A DNA stretch of 64,000 nucleotides. Origin: a virus. Location: IMG/VR virus record IMGVR_UViG_3300042339_000788, positions 1 to 64,000 of that record. The stretch is one strand, 5' to 3'. A model generated the notes under the pieces. The model did no database searches, was not told where the DNA came from, and worked only from the letters and a program-made list of their open reading frames with translations. Positions 1-7,761 of the stretch are shown one piece after another. The first letter of the stretch is position 1, and each line of letters opens with the position of its first letter. A program made the translations under genes and the position numbers.

Positions 1-326
1 TCGTGCCATATTTCCGTACGGCTGTCTATGATACCCTTCTGCAAGTGGGCGAATATCCAACTAAACGCCAGTGCTTGTGGCAGTCCCTTAAACTGACTCT
101 TGGCAGTTTGGTAAAAGCCTCTTTGCTCCGTTAAGCATCCAATGTAGGAATAGTCCGCCTCATTATTTGAGCCTCTTAAAACTGACACAAAATAGAGGTC
201 GCTATCCTCTGCTTTGCGTACCTTATAAGTAAAGCGGTTTGTAGTGCCAACAAATGTGGCGGTCGCGTTACCGCCTAAAAGAAACGCGAGTGCTTGGCTT
301 GGTTCGGTGATTTGTCTAGTAGTCAT
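1..326 (-). CDS. Hypothetical protein, 3' end cut off by window edge
   Basis: An ATG at 326 opens a leftward frame that stays open to the window edge (at least 108 codons). The visible protein starts MTTRQITEPSQALAFLLGG and continues with aromatic-rich sequence. I recognise no family. It lies 67 bp downstream of the leftward gene at 394-975 and is probably co-transcribed with it. Total length is unknown because the C-terminus is missing. Confidence 0.6.
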   Translation of the reverse strand, partial: MTTRQITEPSQALAFLLGGNATATFVGTTNRFTYKVRKAEDSDLYFVSVLRGSNNEADYSYIGCLTEQRGFYQTAKSQFKGLPQALAFSWIFAHLQKGIIDSRTEIWH

Positions 327-393
327 TTTAAAGCGATTTAAGGGGTTTAAATTAAGGGGTAGGCTAACTACCTACCCCAATGGTTAAAGTGTC

Positions 394-975
394 TTACAAC
401 TCAGCGAAAACATCGTAAATTTCGCCATTCAAACTAACCGACCTAATGGAATTTAAGGATGGGTTAATTACAGGAATTTGGTCTTGCTTTGCAATACCAA
501 AATCGGACTGCTTTTTACTTGTGTTATCCCTAAAATAAGGCTTAACTTGGTCTAAGGTTAGCGGTCGCATTTGAGAATCATAATACTCCGCTTCTCTTTG
601 GCAATCTTTGTGCAACATAAATTGTGCGTACAATCTGCGTTGCTCAATAGGTAGATTTACATCTGCTCTATGATAAAGAACATTACCGCTTAAATGGTCT
701 GCGTATAAATGCGGTTGCGGTGTCCAATTAGCAAAATCTAGATTTAGTTTTTCTGCTAATAATTCTACTGCTCTATCATACTTGCGATTTGCAACAATAG
801 TGTAGGTAGCAAACTTGTAAACAACTCCCCCGAATTGTGCTTTTACTTGCTTACCGCCCTCTAATGTAGCCTCTGTCATTAAAGCCCAATGGCTAAATGG
901 GTGTCCTTTTACCGCCATTAATAACTCTCTTAATTCAGCTACTGAAATGCGGTTTCTTGTTTTGTTCTTATTCAT
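394..975 (-). CDS. Hypothetical protein, 193 aa
   Basis: A complete 193-residue frame with a basic N-terminus (MNKNKTRNRISVAELRELL) and a mixed alpha/beta pattern, but no motif I recognise. It is divergent from the DUF932 gene at 1246, with a 270-bp AT-rich gap that can hold promoters for both directions. It is the first gene of a leftward pair that leaves the window. Function unknown. Confidence 0.75.
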   Translation of the reverse strand: MNKNKTRNRISVAELRELLMAVKGHPFSHWALMTEATLEGGKQVKAQFGGVVYKFATYTIVANRKYDRAVELLAEKLNLDFANWTPQPHLYADHLSGNVLYHRADVNLPIEQRRLYAQFMLHKDCQREAEYYDSQMRPLTLDQVKPYFRDNTSKKQSDFGIAKQDQIPVINPSLNSIRSVSLNGEIYDVFAEL

Positions 976-1036
976 AATGAATCTAAATTAGTGCCTACTT
1001 GATAGGGCATCGGCAATCCCTCTTGGTTTGTGTCAA

Positions 1037-1068
1037 CAAAGTACGGAAATAGTTTTCACATACACAAA
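1037..1068 (-). promoter_or_regulatory. Possible Bacteroidota-type promoter for the leftward pair
   Basis: On the minus strand TTTG (1068-1065) is followed after 21 bp by TACTTTG (1043-1037), a one-base-short version of TAnnTTTG. It points to the gene starting at 975. The -7 box is imperfect, so this is tentative. Confidence 0.35.
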
Positions 1069-1176
1069 TATATTTTTGGTATTATTTTAAATTTATTTTA
1101 TTTCTGGCATTAATCTATTGAAAATCAATAAGTTAGCACCGAAAAAAAAACTTAAATAATTTTTATATAAATCTTA

Positions 1177-1209
1177 TTTGTTTATTTGGAATAGTTTTAT
1201 TTAACTTTG
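1177..1209 (+). promoter_or_regulatory. Bacteroidota-type promoter for the DUF932 gene
   Basis: TTTG at 1177-1180, a 21-bp spacer, then TAACTTTG at 1202-1209, a full match to TAnnTTTG. Transcription would begin around 1214-1216, giving a leader of about 30 nt before the ATG at 1246. Confidence 0.6.
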
Positions 1210-1245
1210 CGAAACAATTTTATTTAAACCTAAATTTTATCCATT

Positions 1246-2130
1246 ATGCAAAAGTCAATTTTAGAACAAGCGAATTTGAATTGGGCCGTTAAAGGCGAAC
1301 GATTAGTTACCGCAGAGAGTAACATTGAAACGGATAGCATTGCTATTGTCCGAACGGATAATAATGCTATTCTTGGAGTACATGGCAAGGGTTATCATCC
1401 TTTGCAGAATTTAGAGATGATGGAAATCCTTGACCGCATTAGTGGTAAGATGGATTTACCTTTACACAAGGGCGGTTATTTTGGCGAAGGTCAAAAGGTC
1501 TATGTTCAATTAAAGACAAAAGACCAGCGCGTGAACAAAGATATGGTTAAAGGGTATCTAACTTGTGTGAATAGTTTTGATGGCTCTACCTCTCTTGCGT
1601 TTGGCCATAGTAATTTAACTATCTCTTGCCAAAACACATTCTTTGCTAACTATCGCGAGATGGCTAACAAAGTGCGTCATACACAAAAGATGCACGAGCG
1701 TATCGACTTAATTTGTATGCAGATTGAGGATGTACTACGCGCGGAGGAAAAGATTTTCCAGCAGATTGTAAAGATGGATAGTGTTTCTATCAACGAGCCT
1801 AGTGCCGTATTACTTAAAGCACTTAAATCAAAAGGCTTTGCATCCGTTAAGGATTTGGCTTTAACTCGCATCCTTAATTTAGAGGGTGAGGAGCGTTTGG
1901 CTGACTTGTCTACTTTGTCTACTCGCAAGAAAAATATTCTATCCGATTTGGAGGTGAATATTATGGGTGAGGTGCAAGACAAGGGTAGTAATATCTGGGG
2001 GTTGTTCTCAGGTATTACAAAGTACACTACACATCAATTAAAGGGCGATAGCAACGAGAACAAATTGTTCGGAGTGTATGGCCGTAGAGAACGCGAGGTG
2101 TTCGCAGAATTAGGCCAATTAATTTCTTAA
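1246..2130 (+). CDS. DUF932 (phage/plasmid-like) protein
   Basis: A 294-residue protein with the DUF932 / phage-plasmid-like protein pattern: N-terminal ILGVHGKGYHPLQN, central YLTCVNSFDGSTSLAFGHSN and TISCQNTF, then a helical C-terminal half. Family members of about 300 residues are widespread on phages and plasmids; their biochemical role is not established. The gene has its own promoter (1177-1209) and is followed immediately by an intrinsic terminator, so it is probably a single-gene transcript. The start at 1246 is the first ATG after the promoter. Confidence 0.85.
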   Translation: MQKSILEQANLNWAVKGERLVTAESNIETDSIAIVRTDNNAILGVHGKGYHPLQNLEMMEILDRISGKMDLPLHKGGYFGEGQKVYVQLKTKDQRVNKDMVKGYLTCVNSFDGSTSLAFGHSNLTISCQNTFFANYREMANKVRHTQKMHERIDLICMQIEDVLRAEEKIFQQIVKMDSVSINEPSAVLLKALKSKGFASVKDLALTRILNLEGEERLADLSTLSTRKKNILSDLEVNIMGEVQDKGSNIWGLFSGITKYTTHQLKGDSNENKLFGVYGRREREVFAELGQLIS

Positions 2131-2137
2131 TCTTAAT

Positions 2138-2167
2138 GGGGCGGGTATTACGCTCGCCCCTTATTTT
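2138..2167 (+). terminator. Intrinsic terminator after DUF932 gene
   Basis: GGGGCG (2138-2143) pairs with CGCCCC (2155-2160) across an 11-nt loop and is followed by TTATTTT. It lies 8 bp after the stop codon at 2130. Confidence 0.8.
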
Positions 2168-2190
2168 AAAACTACATAAATTTAATTAAA

Positions 2191-2451
2191 ATGAAATCAT
2201 TTGATTTTTATTTAGACACAAAGGTTACAACTTGGTATCGCACCCCTTTTGAAATTGAGGCTAACTCTTTGGAGGAGGCCAAGCAAAAGGCTATTAAGTT
2301 CGTTAAAGATGATGAGCATAGTTCTATCTCTTGGGATCAAGTTGATGAAACTATCGAGGTGATGTCGGTAGATGAAAATGGTGGTGAGTCTACGGAGGAA
2401 CTATATTATGAGTCCAGCAAAAATATGGTTTGGGATAACACTAAGAAATAA
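2191..2451 (+). CDS. Small acidic hypothetical protein, 86 aa
   Basis: Starts MKSFDFYLDTKVTTWYRTPF and contains a helical EANSLEEAKQKAIKF segment, then an acidic C-terminal half. The strand-helix-strand arrangement is common in small phage and plasmid proteins of unknown role. It is the first gene after the terminator at 2138-2167, so it needs its own promoter, which I could not define. No catalytic motif. Confidence 0.7.
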   Translation: MKSFDFYLDTKVTTWYRTPFEIEANSLEEAKQKAIKFVKDDEHSSISWDQVDETIEVMSVDENGGESTEELYYESSKNMVWDNTKK

Positions 2452-2521
2452 TTATGGTAGGGATTTTGTCCCTATCCATTTTATTCTTAAATTTGAATTA
2501 TTAATTAAAACTATTTCAATT

Positions 2522-2761
2522 ATGGAAAAGAAACTAAAATGTAGAACAAGCGAATTTAAAAGTGATATAACTTTTAATGAATGGGTTGTTATGTTTAATG
2601 TTAGTCGAGACTATATCCAGCCGACTCCTTATTTTCAAGGTAATCCCAAAACCATTATGGAATTTGACGGATATAAACTTAATCGAAAAAAAGAACCATT
2701 GTCTTGGAGAATTGGGAAAATAGCCACTATGCTGGTGAATAGTATTAAATTGCCGTTTTAA
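2522..2761 (+). CDS. Small basic hypothetical protein, 79 aa
   Basis: I use the ATG at 2522 because it follows the leader TTAAAACTATTTCAATT, a variant of the AAATAAAACTAT element seen before many starts in this block. The upstream in-frame extension overlaps the previous gene. The protein (MEKKLKCRTSEFKSD...) is basic with no recognised domain. A strong terminator follows at 2770. Confidence 0.65.
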   Translation: MEKKLKCRTSEFKSDITFNEWVVMFNVSRDYIQPTPYFQGNPKTIMEFDGYKLNRKKEPLSWRIGKIATMLVNSIKLPF

Positions 2762-2769
2762 GTAGTTAG

Positions 2770-2803
2770 TCCCGCATTCGTAATACGGGTGCGGGATCTT
2801 TTT
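2770..2803 (+). terminator. Intrinsic terminator
   Basis: TCCCGCA (2770-2776) pairs with TGCGGGA (2790-2796), followed by TCTTTTTT. It is 9 bp downstream of the stop at 2761. Confidence 0.8.
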
Positions 2804-2828
2804 TAATTTACTTATTACAAAAAATAAA

Positions 2829-2860
2829 TTTGTTGGTTTAAATTATTTCATTTAAATTGC
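2829..2860 (+). promoter_or_regulatory. Possible promoter, degenerate -7 box
   Basis: TTTG at 2829-2832, about 20 bp, then TAAATTGC at 2853-2860. The -33 box is good but the -7 box only partly matches TAnnTTTG. It sits just upstream of the gene at 2868 and after a terminator. Confidence 0.4.
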
Positions 2861-2867
2861 GTTCACT

Positions 2868-3218
2868 ATGTTAGACTCTAAAACTTTAATCTTTACGCGT
2901 GGCGAATTCTCCCAATCAATATGGAAGTTTGAACCTGGTGATTTCGAGGATATGAGATTGTCCGATGCGGAGTTGGATGATCTGCACGATAGGTTGATCG
3001 CGTATTACCAATATATGTTGATCACCAATGAAAATTCGATCAAGGAATTTCGTGCAAATCTTGTAGATTTGATATGGGAATTCGCGTATGATGAATTTGA
3101 GTCTACTGATGATTGGATTGGTTTAGCAAAAAGTACGGAGGAAGATTTGATATGGAATGTGCGTTCGTGTTTTGCTTATGTTATTGAAAGGAATGCTGAG
3201 ATGTATGAAGATTATTAA
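2868..3218 (+). CDS. Acidic hypothetical protein, 116 aa
   Basis: Starts MLDSKTLIFTRGEFSQSIW. It is rich in Asp/Glu and Trp (DFEDMRLSDAELDDLHDRL) and is predicted to be helical throughout. No family recognised. Its acidity and small size match many neighbours in this block. The octamer CGTATTAC occurs inside it at 3001. It is probably the first gene of a transcript that continues into 3237. Confidence 0.7.
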   Translation: MLDSKTLIFTRGEFSQSIWKFEPGDFEDMRLSDAELDDLHDRLIAYYQYMLITNENSIKEFRANLVDLIWEFAYDEFESTDDWIGLAKSTEEDLIWNVRSCFAYVIERNAEMYEDY

Positions 3219-3236
3219 CCTTTAAATAAAGTTCGT

Positions 3237-3446
3237 ATGACAACTACAAACAACAAATGGCCGATCGGTCAAATTATTGAGATCATTAAAATGGATGATC
3301 CACAAGCACCGCCACCGCATACACGCGGAGTAATACAATCAATTGATGGTATAGGGCAGATCCACGTAAAATGGGATAATGGTTCAAGTCTGGCAGTTCA
3401 GCCGTATGACGATGTTTATCGAATTCTTGATGAACCAAAAAAATAA
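3237..3446 (+). CDS. DUF4314-like small SH3-type protein
   Basis: A 69-residue protein with the DUF4314 pattern: WPIGQIIEIIKMDDPQAPPP, then a GVIQ-IDGIGQIHVKWDNGS strand pair and a final PYDDVYRIL. The family forms a small beta-barrel and is common in phages and mobile elements; its role is unknown. The ATG lies inside the octamer CGTATGAC (3234-3241), and a second copy falls at 3403. It is 18 bp downstream of the previous gene. Confidence 0.8.
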   Translation: MTTTNNKWPIGQIIEIIKMDDPQAPPPHTRGVIQSIDGIGQIHVKWDNGSSLAVQPYDDVYRILDEPKK

Positions 3447-3447
3447 T

Positions 3448-3478
3448 TTTGGTAATTAAATAATTTTATTTATTTTTG
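3448..3478 (+). promoter_or_regulatory. Bacteroidota-type promoter (duplicate of 8298-8328)
   Basis: TTTG at 3448-3451, a 19-bp AT-only spacer, then TATTTTTG at 3471-3478. A 33-bp stretch (3447-3479) is nearly identical to 8297-8329, with three differences. It drives the gene at 3500. Confidence 0.7.
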
Positions 3479-3499
3479 CTAAACAAAACAATTTAACCT

Positions 3500-3763
3500 A
3501 TGGCAAAGAAAACATTTAAAATCGGGGAGTACGCAATCGGAGGAATTATCCAAGTGTGTACTACAAGTGAATCGGTTACTATTGATGCACTTGATTGGAA
3601 TAGTAAGCAGAAAATTATGGGTAGAGAATTTCAAGTTAGAGCAACCAATGTTACTAACGAAATGGATAACTACCTAAATGAATTAACGAGTTCGTATTAC
3701 GCAGACAAGGTATTAGACTTTATCAAAGAAAATGTTACATTTAATCTTAACTATCAATTTTAA
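3500..3763 (+). CDS. Hypothetical protein, 87 aa
   Basis: Starts MAKKTFKIGEYAIGGIIQV; beta-rich first half, helical second half. No family recognised. It is the first gene behind the strong promoter at 3448-3478 and is followed 5 bp later by the gene at 3769, so it heads an operon that runs at least to 5003. CGTATTAC occurs at 3693. Confidence 0.75.
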   Translation: MAKKTFKIGEYAIGGIIQVCTTSESVTIDALDWNSKQKIMGREFQVRATNVTNEMDNYLNELTSSYYADKVLDFIKENVTFNLNYQF

Positions 3764-3768
3764 TTATT

Positions 3769-4200
3769 ATGAAAGCAAATCCAATTGTTGATGCAATCCG
3801 TGAATCTTATTTTAAGCACGGCAGAGATACTGAAACCGCAGTATTCGCAATGTTAATGACCAAAGCAGTTAAAGACCAAGTTAGTCAAGATGACATTCAA
3901 AATTTTAATATTGGTCAAATTGCAAAGGTTGTTCACGAAACAAGTATGAAAAATACTTGTGTTAATTTTGGTGAGGGTGAATTAGTGATGCAAGATAATT
4001 ACGAAATTCATTCGGTGAGTGCGTGCCGTGATGAAGATGGTGACCCCGAAGTGCATATTCATATGTACGAAATTAATTCGGGTGAAACTCATTCAGTTCG
4101 TGTGTACCAATTTCCACAATTGGATTGGTTGCTACAAATTATTGAGATGGTGAATAACAAATGTGAATTAACTTTTAATACTGATGAAGATGAAGATTAA
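3769..4200 (+). CDS. Hypothetical protein, 143 aa
   Basis: Two-part protein: a helical N-terminal half (MKANPIVDAIRESYFKHG) and a beta-rich C-terminal half ending in an acidic tail (NTDEDED). No recognised motif. It overlaps the next gene by 17 bp, showing translational coupling within the 3500-5003 operon. Confidence 0.75.
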   Translation: MKANPIVDAIRESYFKHGRDTETAVFAMLMTKAVKDQVSQDDIQNFNIGQIAKVVHETSMKNTCVNFGEGELVMQDNYEIHSVSACRDEDGDPEVHIHMYEINSGETHSVRVYQFPQLDWLLQIIEMVNNKCELTFNTDEDED

Positions 4201-4528
4201 TAAAATAATAGTTGCAAGTTCAAGCACTCAATTGAACAATAGAATTAATGAAATGATTACTGAGGGGTGGGAGCAAATTGGCTCTCACTCAGTAGTGGTT
4301 GTTCACTCACAAAATAGATATGCCGGCAGTCAGCATATGGATACTATTAATGAAACTGAATATTCAGTTACAATGCAGAAGGTTGCAGATAATACCATTA
4401 GTGTTGATATTGCATTCTATCACCCCGAAGGTGAAGATGGTAATGTAGATGAAACCAAAAAGATTTTTGATGAGGAGGGAATGCGTGAGGAATTTGAAAA
4501 TAAATTAGCTAACCTAATTAAACAATAA
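4184..4528 (+). CDS. Hypothetical protein, 114 aa
   Basis: Starts MKMKINKIIVASSSTQLNNR with an N-terminal helix carrying NEMITEGWEQIGSHSV. The EGWEQI core resembles small DUF4177-type folds, but the match is weak. The start overlaps the 3' end of the previous gene. The C-terminus is acidic and helical. Confidence 0.7.
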   Translation: MKMKINKIIVASSSTQLNNRINEMITEGWEQIGSHSVVVVHSQNRYAGSQHMDTINETEYSVTMQKVADNTISVDIAFYHPEGEDGNVDETKKIFDEEGMREEFENKLANLIKQ

Positions 4529-4532
4529 TATT

Positions 4533-5003
4533 ATGGGAATGGATGTAATGGGTATGAATCCAATTAATAACGAAGGAGAAACCTTCCACGCGAACTTATG
4601 GTCTTGGAGACCTATTCACTATTTGTGTGAGTATTTGTCAATGAAAAATAATCTCAATTTTGATACAAAGAATTGGGGTCATAATGATGGTGGTGGATTA
4701 AGAACTCAAAAGGAGTGTAATGTGTTGGCTGATAAAATAGAGAGGTATCTTAAAGACCATCCTTTTCTTAAAGGTGATGATGATCGAATGTTTATCTGCT
4801 TGGATATGTGGTGTGATACAAACACTAATCAATTTGTGAAACCACAAGGAATATCGGTTCAGTATCCTAATGGTACAATCTTATATTCAAGCGTTGTTAC
4901 AAAATCTGGTGATGTGGTTCAGCCGGCTCACTCAATATCACTTGGACATTTAAAAAGATTTATTTCATTTCTAAAAGTTTGTGGAGGATTTGAGATATTC
5001 TAA
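4533..5003 (+). CDS. Phage protein of the MGMDV...NLWSWRPI type
   Basis: A 156-residue protein starting MGMDVMGMNPINNEGETFHA, then NLWSWRPIHYLCEYL. I know this N-terminal pattern from a widespread phage and plasmid family without an assigned function. It is 4 bp downstream of the gene at 4184 and is the last gene of that run. No catalytic residues can be assigned. Confidence 0.75.
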   Translation: MGMDVMGMNPINNEGETFHANLWSWRPIHYLCEYLSMKNNLNFDTKNWGHNDGGGLRTQKECNVLADKIERYLKDHPFLKGDDDRMFICLDMWCDTNTNQFVKPQGISVQYPNGTILYSSVVTKSGDVVQPAHSISLGHLKRFISFLKVCGGFEIF

Positions 5004-5057
5004 TAAATTATTTGTAGTTTTACAAAATAAATTACTAACCAATTAAATTTAATTCAA

Positions 5058-5393
5058 ATGGAAAATTTACACAATGTCGATTTAGAATTTGTAATGGAAA
5101 CCGCTGAGGGTTGTTCAGCACTAAAACCCGATGGGTTTGATGGTAGTAAGGATGGCTATGATAGAGCCGTAATCGGTATAACTGATAATGGCCAGTTAGT
5201 CTATTCAAAGGAATGGATGGTGCGCTTATTACTGGAAATGGATTATAAGAGCATAATGGAGGCCGAAGATAAAACGGACTTAGAACCGATGACTGAGGAG
5301 GAGGCTTGGGAATTTTTAGAATTCAATTGTTTCTGCGCATATGTTGGAGAGCAAACCCCTATCTTTGTTAATACATACGAAACTTTTAAATAA
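5058..5393 (+). CDS. Acidic hypothetical protein, 111 aa
   Basis: Starts MENLHNVDLEFVMETAEGCS and is strongly acidic (KTDLEPMTEEEAWEFLEF). No family recognised. It is followed by an AT-rich gap of 29 bp and the next gene in the same direction. Confidence 0.7.
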   Translation: MENLHNVDLEFVMETAEGCSALKPDGFDGSKDGYDRAVIGITDNGQLVYSKEWMVRLLLEMDYKSIMEAEDKTDLEPMTEEEAWEFLEFNCFCAYVGEQTPIFVNTYETFK

Positions 5394-5422
5394 ATTTATT
5401 TCAAACTTAAATTAAATCAATT

Positions 5423-5800
5423 ATGTCTACAATTATTAAATTAACCTACACGCAAACGGGTAGAACCACATTAGTGAATTTAGAGCAAGTAACTACTGCA
5501 TTTAGAATTTTTGAAAAGACCACGCAGAAATATGCTACCCGTGTTAATTTCCAAAACGATTCATTTTCAATTGTGAATGAAGACCTTCAAACTATTAAGG
5601 AGTTAGGAGAGAAAGCACTATCGGGAGAATATCAATCTAATGATTGGTCGGAAGAAGATGCTGGTGGCGGAGAAGACCTACACGATAGACTTCGTGAAGA
5701 CTACAATAATAATATGGGTGGTGGTTATCAACAACGACCATATCAAAATCAAAGGAGAGGAAATTATAATAATAACTATAATACTAATCAAAGATGGTAG
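5423..5800 (+). CDS. Hypothetical protein with an Asn/Gly/Gln/Arg-rich tail
   Basis: A 125-residue protein with two parts. Residues 1 to about 75 form a compact beta/alpha domain (MSTIIKLTYTQTGRTTLVNL). Residues about 85-125 are low-complexity: acidic first, then NNNMGGGYQQRPYQNQRRGN and further Asn/Tyr/Arg repeats. A compact domain with a disordered tail recalls phage single-strand-binding proteins, but an OB fold cannot be shown by eye. Its last codons overlap the start of the membrane protein at 5794. Confidence 0.7.
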   Translation: MSTIIKLTYTQTGRTTLVNLEQVTTAFRIFEKTTQKYATRVNFQNDSFSIVNEDLQTIKELGEKALSGEYQSNDWSEEDAGGGEDLHDRLREDYNNNMGGGYQQRPYQNQRRGNYNNNYNTNQRW

Positions 5801-5949
5801 AAATGATAAAAGAATTATATCAAGGCTCAAAAGACCTTTGGTATAATGACAGAAAAGAATTCTGGGAGATGTATGGTTCATTCGCTTTGGTAGTATTCTG
5901 GTTCATAATAACTTGGTTCGTATTACTTCCATTAGTCGAAGGACTTTAA
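5794..5949 (+). CDS. Small single-pass membrane protein, 51 aa
   Basis: ATG at 5794 overlaps the stop of the previous gene. The protein (MVEMIKELYQGSKDLWYNDR) has a charged amphipathic N-terminus and one hydrophobic segment (about 29-47, FALVVFWFIITWFVLLPL). CGTATTAC occurs at 5919. A terminator follows at 5998. Function unknown; it could act at the host inner membrane. Confidence 0.65.
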   Translation: MVEMIKELYQGSKDLWYNDRKEFWEMYGSFALVVFWFIITWFVLLPLVEGL

Positions 5950-5997
5950 AATAGATTTATTTTGTTTTGTTTTTTTGGTTTGGTGATTTGTTAAAGG

Positions 5998-6029
5998 GGT
6001 GGGACTTCCCCCAGTTCCACCTTCTTTTT
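5998..6029 (+). terminator. Intrinsic terminator
   Basis: GGTGGGACT (5998-6006) pairs with AGTTCCACC (6013-6021), one G-U pair, loop TCCCCC, then TTCTTTTT. Confidence 0.75.
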
Positions 6030-6085
6030 GTTTAACCTTCCAGTAGTAAAAATAAAACAAATGTGCATATGTGGAAAAACTTCAT

Positions 6086-6093
6086 TATCTTTG
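6086..6093 (+). promoter_or_regulatory. -7 promoter box TATCTTTG
   Basis: TATCTTTG is a full match to TAnnTTTG, but no clear TTTG lies 19-21 bp upstream. It follows the terminator at 5998-6029. A TTATTCACA word (6099-6107) sits just downstream in the leader. Confidence 0.45.
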
Positions 6094-6122
6094 CGAAGTT
6101 ATTCACAAAAAATAAAATTCGT

Positions 6123-6452
6123 ATGACAACAAAAAACACAAACAACCTTCCAGTCATCAAGAGATCACTTGGTGGGTTGAAGAAGTTACTGGCGGAGGAT
6201 TTGAAAAGTGAGAGACATAAAATTAGGTTTAAACGCTATGGTAGTAAATATGTCATCACTAATAGTAATAGTGATCTGACCAGTAAGTTAGAAAGATCAT
6301 TTAACTCATTTATGAGTAAACTATCTGTTCATTCAGATGGAAAAAAATTACGTGGAATATGCTTCGTCGATAAAAATTCTGATGACTTCAGCGTTGGTTA
6401 TCAGAAGGAAGGTGAATTCGTATTACACCAAATAAAAGGAAAGCTGGGTTAG
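6123..6452 (+). CDS. Basic hypothetical protein, 109 aa
   Basis: I place the start at the ATG at 6123, inside CGTATGAC. An upstream in-frame ATG would put the -7 box inside the gene. The N-terminus (MTTKNTNNLPVIKRS) resembles that of the gene at 3237. The protein is Lys/Arg-rich with no recognised domain. It is a single-gene unit: promoter box upstream and a perfect terminator at 6470. Confidence 0.65.
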   Translation: MTTKNTNNLPVIKRSLGGLKKLLAEDLKSERHKIRFKRYGSKYVITNSNSDLTSKLERSFNSFMSKLSVHSDGKKLRGICFVDKNSDDFSVGYQKEGEFVLHQIKGKLG

Positions 6453-6469
6453 TAAAGGTTAGTTATCCT

Positions 6470-6506
6470 GAAGACGGGTTAGTCGTTTCTCCCGTCTTCT
6501 TTTTTA
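6470..6506 (+). terminator. Intrinsic terminator with perfect 9-bp stem
   Basis: GAAGACGGG (6470-6478) pairs perfectly with CCCGTCTTC (6491-6499), followed by seven T. Confidence 0.9.
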
Positions 6507-6527
6507 TTAAAAATTATTACAAAAAAA

Positions 6528-6558
6528 TTTGTCTGGGATTAAAATAAGTTTATATTTG
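6528..6558 (+). promoter_or_regulatory. Bacteroidota-type promoter
   Basis: TTTG (6528-6531), 19-bp spacer, TATATTTG (6551-6558), both boxes matching fully. It lies 20 bp upstream of the gene at 6579 and after a terminator. Confidence 0.75.
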
Positions 6559-6578
6559 CAAAACAAAATAATAATCAT

Positions 6579-7238
6579 ATGCCAAACTGGTGCTGGAACA
6601 ACTTAATTATTTCGCCTTCAGATTCAGATGAATCTGGTGAAGGTATCAAAAGACTTCGTGCTAAACTTATGTTTATGCTTGAAGATATGACTGCGAATCC
6701 AAAGGTATGGGGTGGTTCGTATGACTATCTGGTGGGCAGAGAAAATGATTGGGATGAGATAGATGGCTGGTACGAACATAACCTTCGTGTTTATGGAAGT
6801 AAGTGGCAGAAGTCTGCTGAGGATTTTATCGAGGCGATGGAAGATGATGGCGAATGCATTACTATGGGATTTCAATCTGCTTGGTCGCCTGTTGTTGGAT
6901 TTACTAAATTACTATCAAACCAGTACAGGCTACATATCGAGCATACATATGATGAAACTGGTGACTGGTTCGCAGGAAAGTTGGTTGTTGATTCTGGGGT
7001 GGTACTGGAAGAATTCTGTTTGGATTATTATGCAGGGACATATAAAATTGATGCAGATTTATTCTGGCACGAAATAAGAAGCAATATGGAATGCTGGGTA
7101 GAAGATGATGAAGATGAAGCCAGAAGCCAATACGCCTCCACGCTGAAGCAACTGGATTTCTTATCACCAGAAGAATTAAAGCAACTGGATGATGAATTCA
7201 ATGAAGCACTCACAGATTATCAAAACGAAAACAAATAA
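6579..7238 (+). CDS. Api92-like (MPNWCWNN) ferredoxin-like-fold protein
   Basis: The N-terminus MPNWCWNNLIISPSDS is the signature of the DUF1281/Api92-like family found in phages and plasmids. Later GFQSAWSPVVGF, the HIEHTYDETGDWFAG segment and the CLDYYAG stretch also fit it. At 219 residues the length is typical. The C-terminal 50 residues are acidic and helical. Function unknown. It heads the operon 6579-8285 behind the strong promoter at 6528. Confidence 0.8.
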   Translation: MPNWCWNNLIISPSDSDESGEGIKRLRAKLMFMLEDMTANPKVWGGSYDYLVGRENDWDEIDGWYEHNLRVYGSKWQKSAEDFIEAMEDDGECITMGFQSAWSPVVGFTKLLSNQYRLHIEHTYDETGDWFAGKLVVDSGVVLEEFCLDYYAGTYKIDADLFWHEIRSNMECWVEDDEDEARSQYASTLKQLDFLSPEELKQLDDEFNEALTDYQNENK

Positions 7239-7244
7239 AACTAT

Positions 7245-7505
7245 ATGGAAAATTTAGAAAGAGATTCTAAGATTGCTAACTTCAATAAGAAGTTAAAAGA
7301 CATTCTAATTGAACTGGCTGTTAATGATGAGCTACCATTGGATATGACCACGCTGGACTCCAGCGTTTTCGATCCCTGTACTACTCCGCTGGTCGATGCC
7401 CTAATTACACTACAGGAGGATGCTGAATGGGCGTTGGATGATAGATGGGATAGAAGTGATGATGGCTTCAAAGCACAGATTGAATTAATCAACAGCGTAA
7501 TTTAA
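7245..7505 (+). CDS. Acidic hypothetical protein, 86 aa
   Basis: Starts MENLERDSKIANFNKKLKDI; helical and acidic. No family recognised. The ATG directly follows the leader AAATAAAACTAT (7233-7244), which supports this start. It is the second gene of the 6579-8285 run. Confidence 0.7.
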   Translation: MENLERDSKIANFNKKLKDILIELAVNDELPLDMTTLDSSVFDPCTTPLVDALITLQEDAEWALDDRWDRSDDGFKAQIELINSVI

Positions 7506-7516
7506 AATAAAACTAT

Positions 7517-7759
7517 ATGGAATTTATACCAGCCAGCGAAACGGCACGCAAAGAAGTACTGGATTATGCCAGAGAGCAGATCAGAGTCTATGGCATTGAT
7601 GTGGATTTACTACCTGATGAGTACAGAATCTCGGACAACCCTGAAGAATTTATTAAGGAAGCTGAAGCTCAGGGATTAGTATGGAGTCTCAAGGGCTTCG
7701 AGCTTCAGACTAACAATGACCAGATAAACTTCAATAATATATTCATTAAAATAATTTAA
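7517..7759 (+). CDS. Hypothetical protein, 80 aa
   Basis: Starts MEFIPASETARKEVLDYARE. Acidic, largely helical, no recognised domain. The ATG directly follows a second AAATAAAACTAT (7505-7516). It is 2 bp upstream of the gene at 7762. Confidence 0.7.
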   Translation: MEFIPASETARKEVLDYAREQIRVYGIDVDLLPDEYRISDNPEEFIKEAEAQGLVWSLKGFELQTNNDQINFNNIFIKII

Positions 7760-7761
7760 TC

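Noticed and set aside
5640-5881. Frames over the Asn-rich tail of the 5423 gene
   Set aside because: Low-complexity AAT/AAC repeats open the other frames; no start context supports them.
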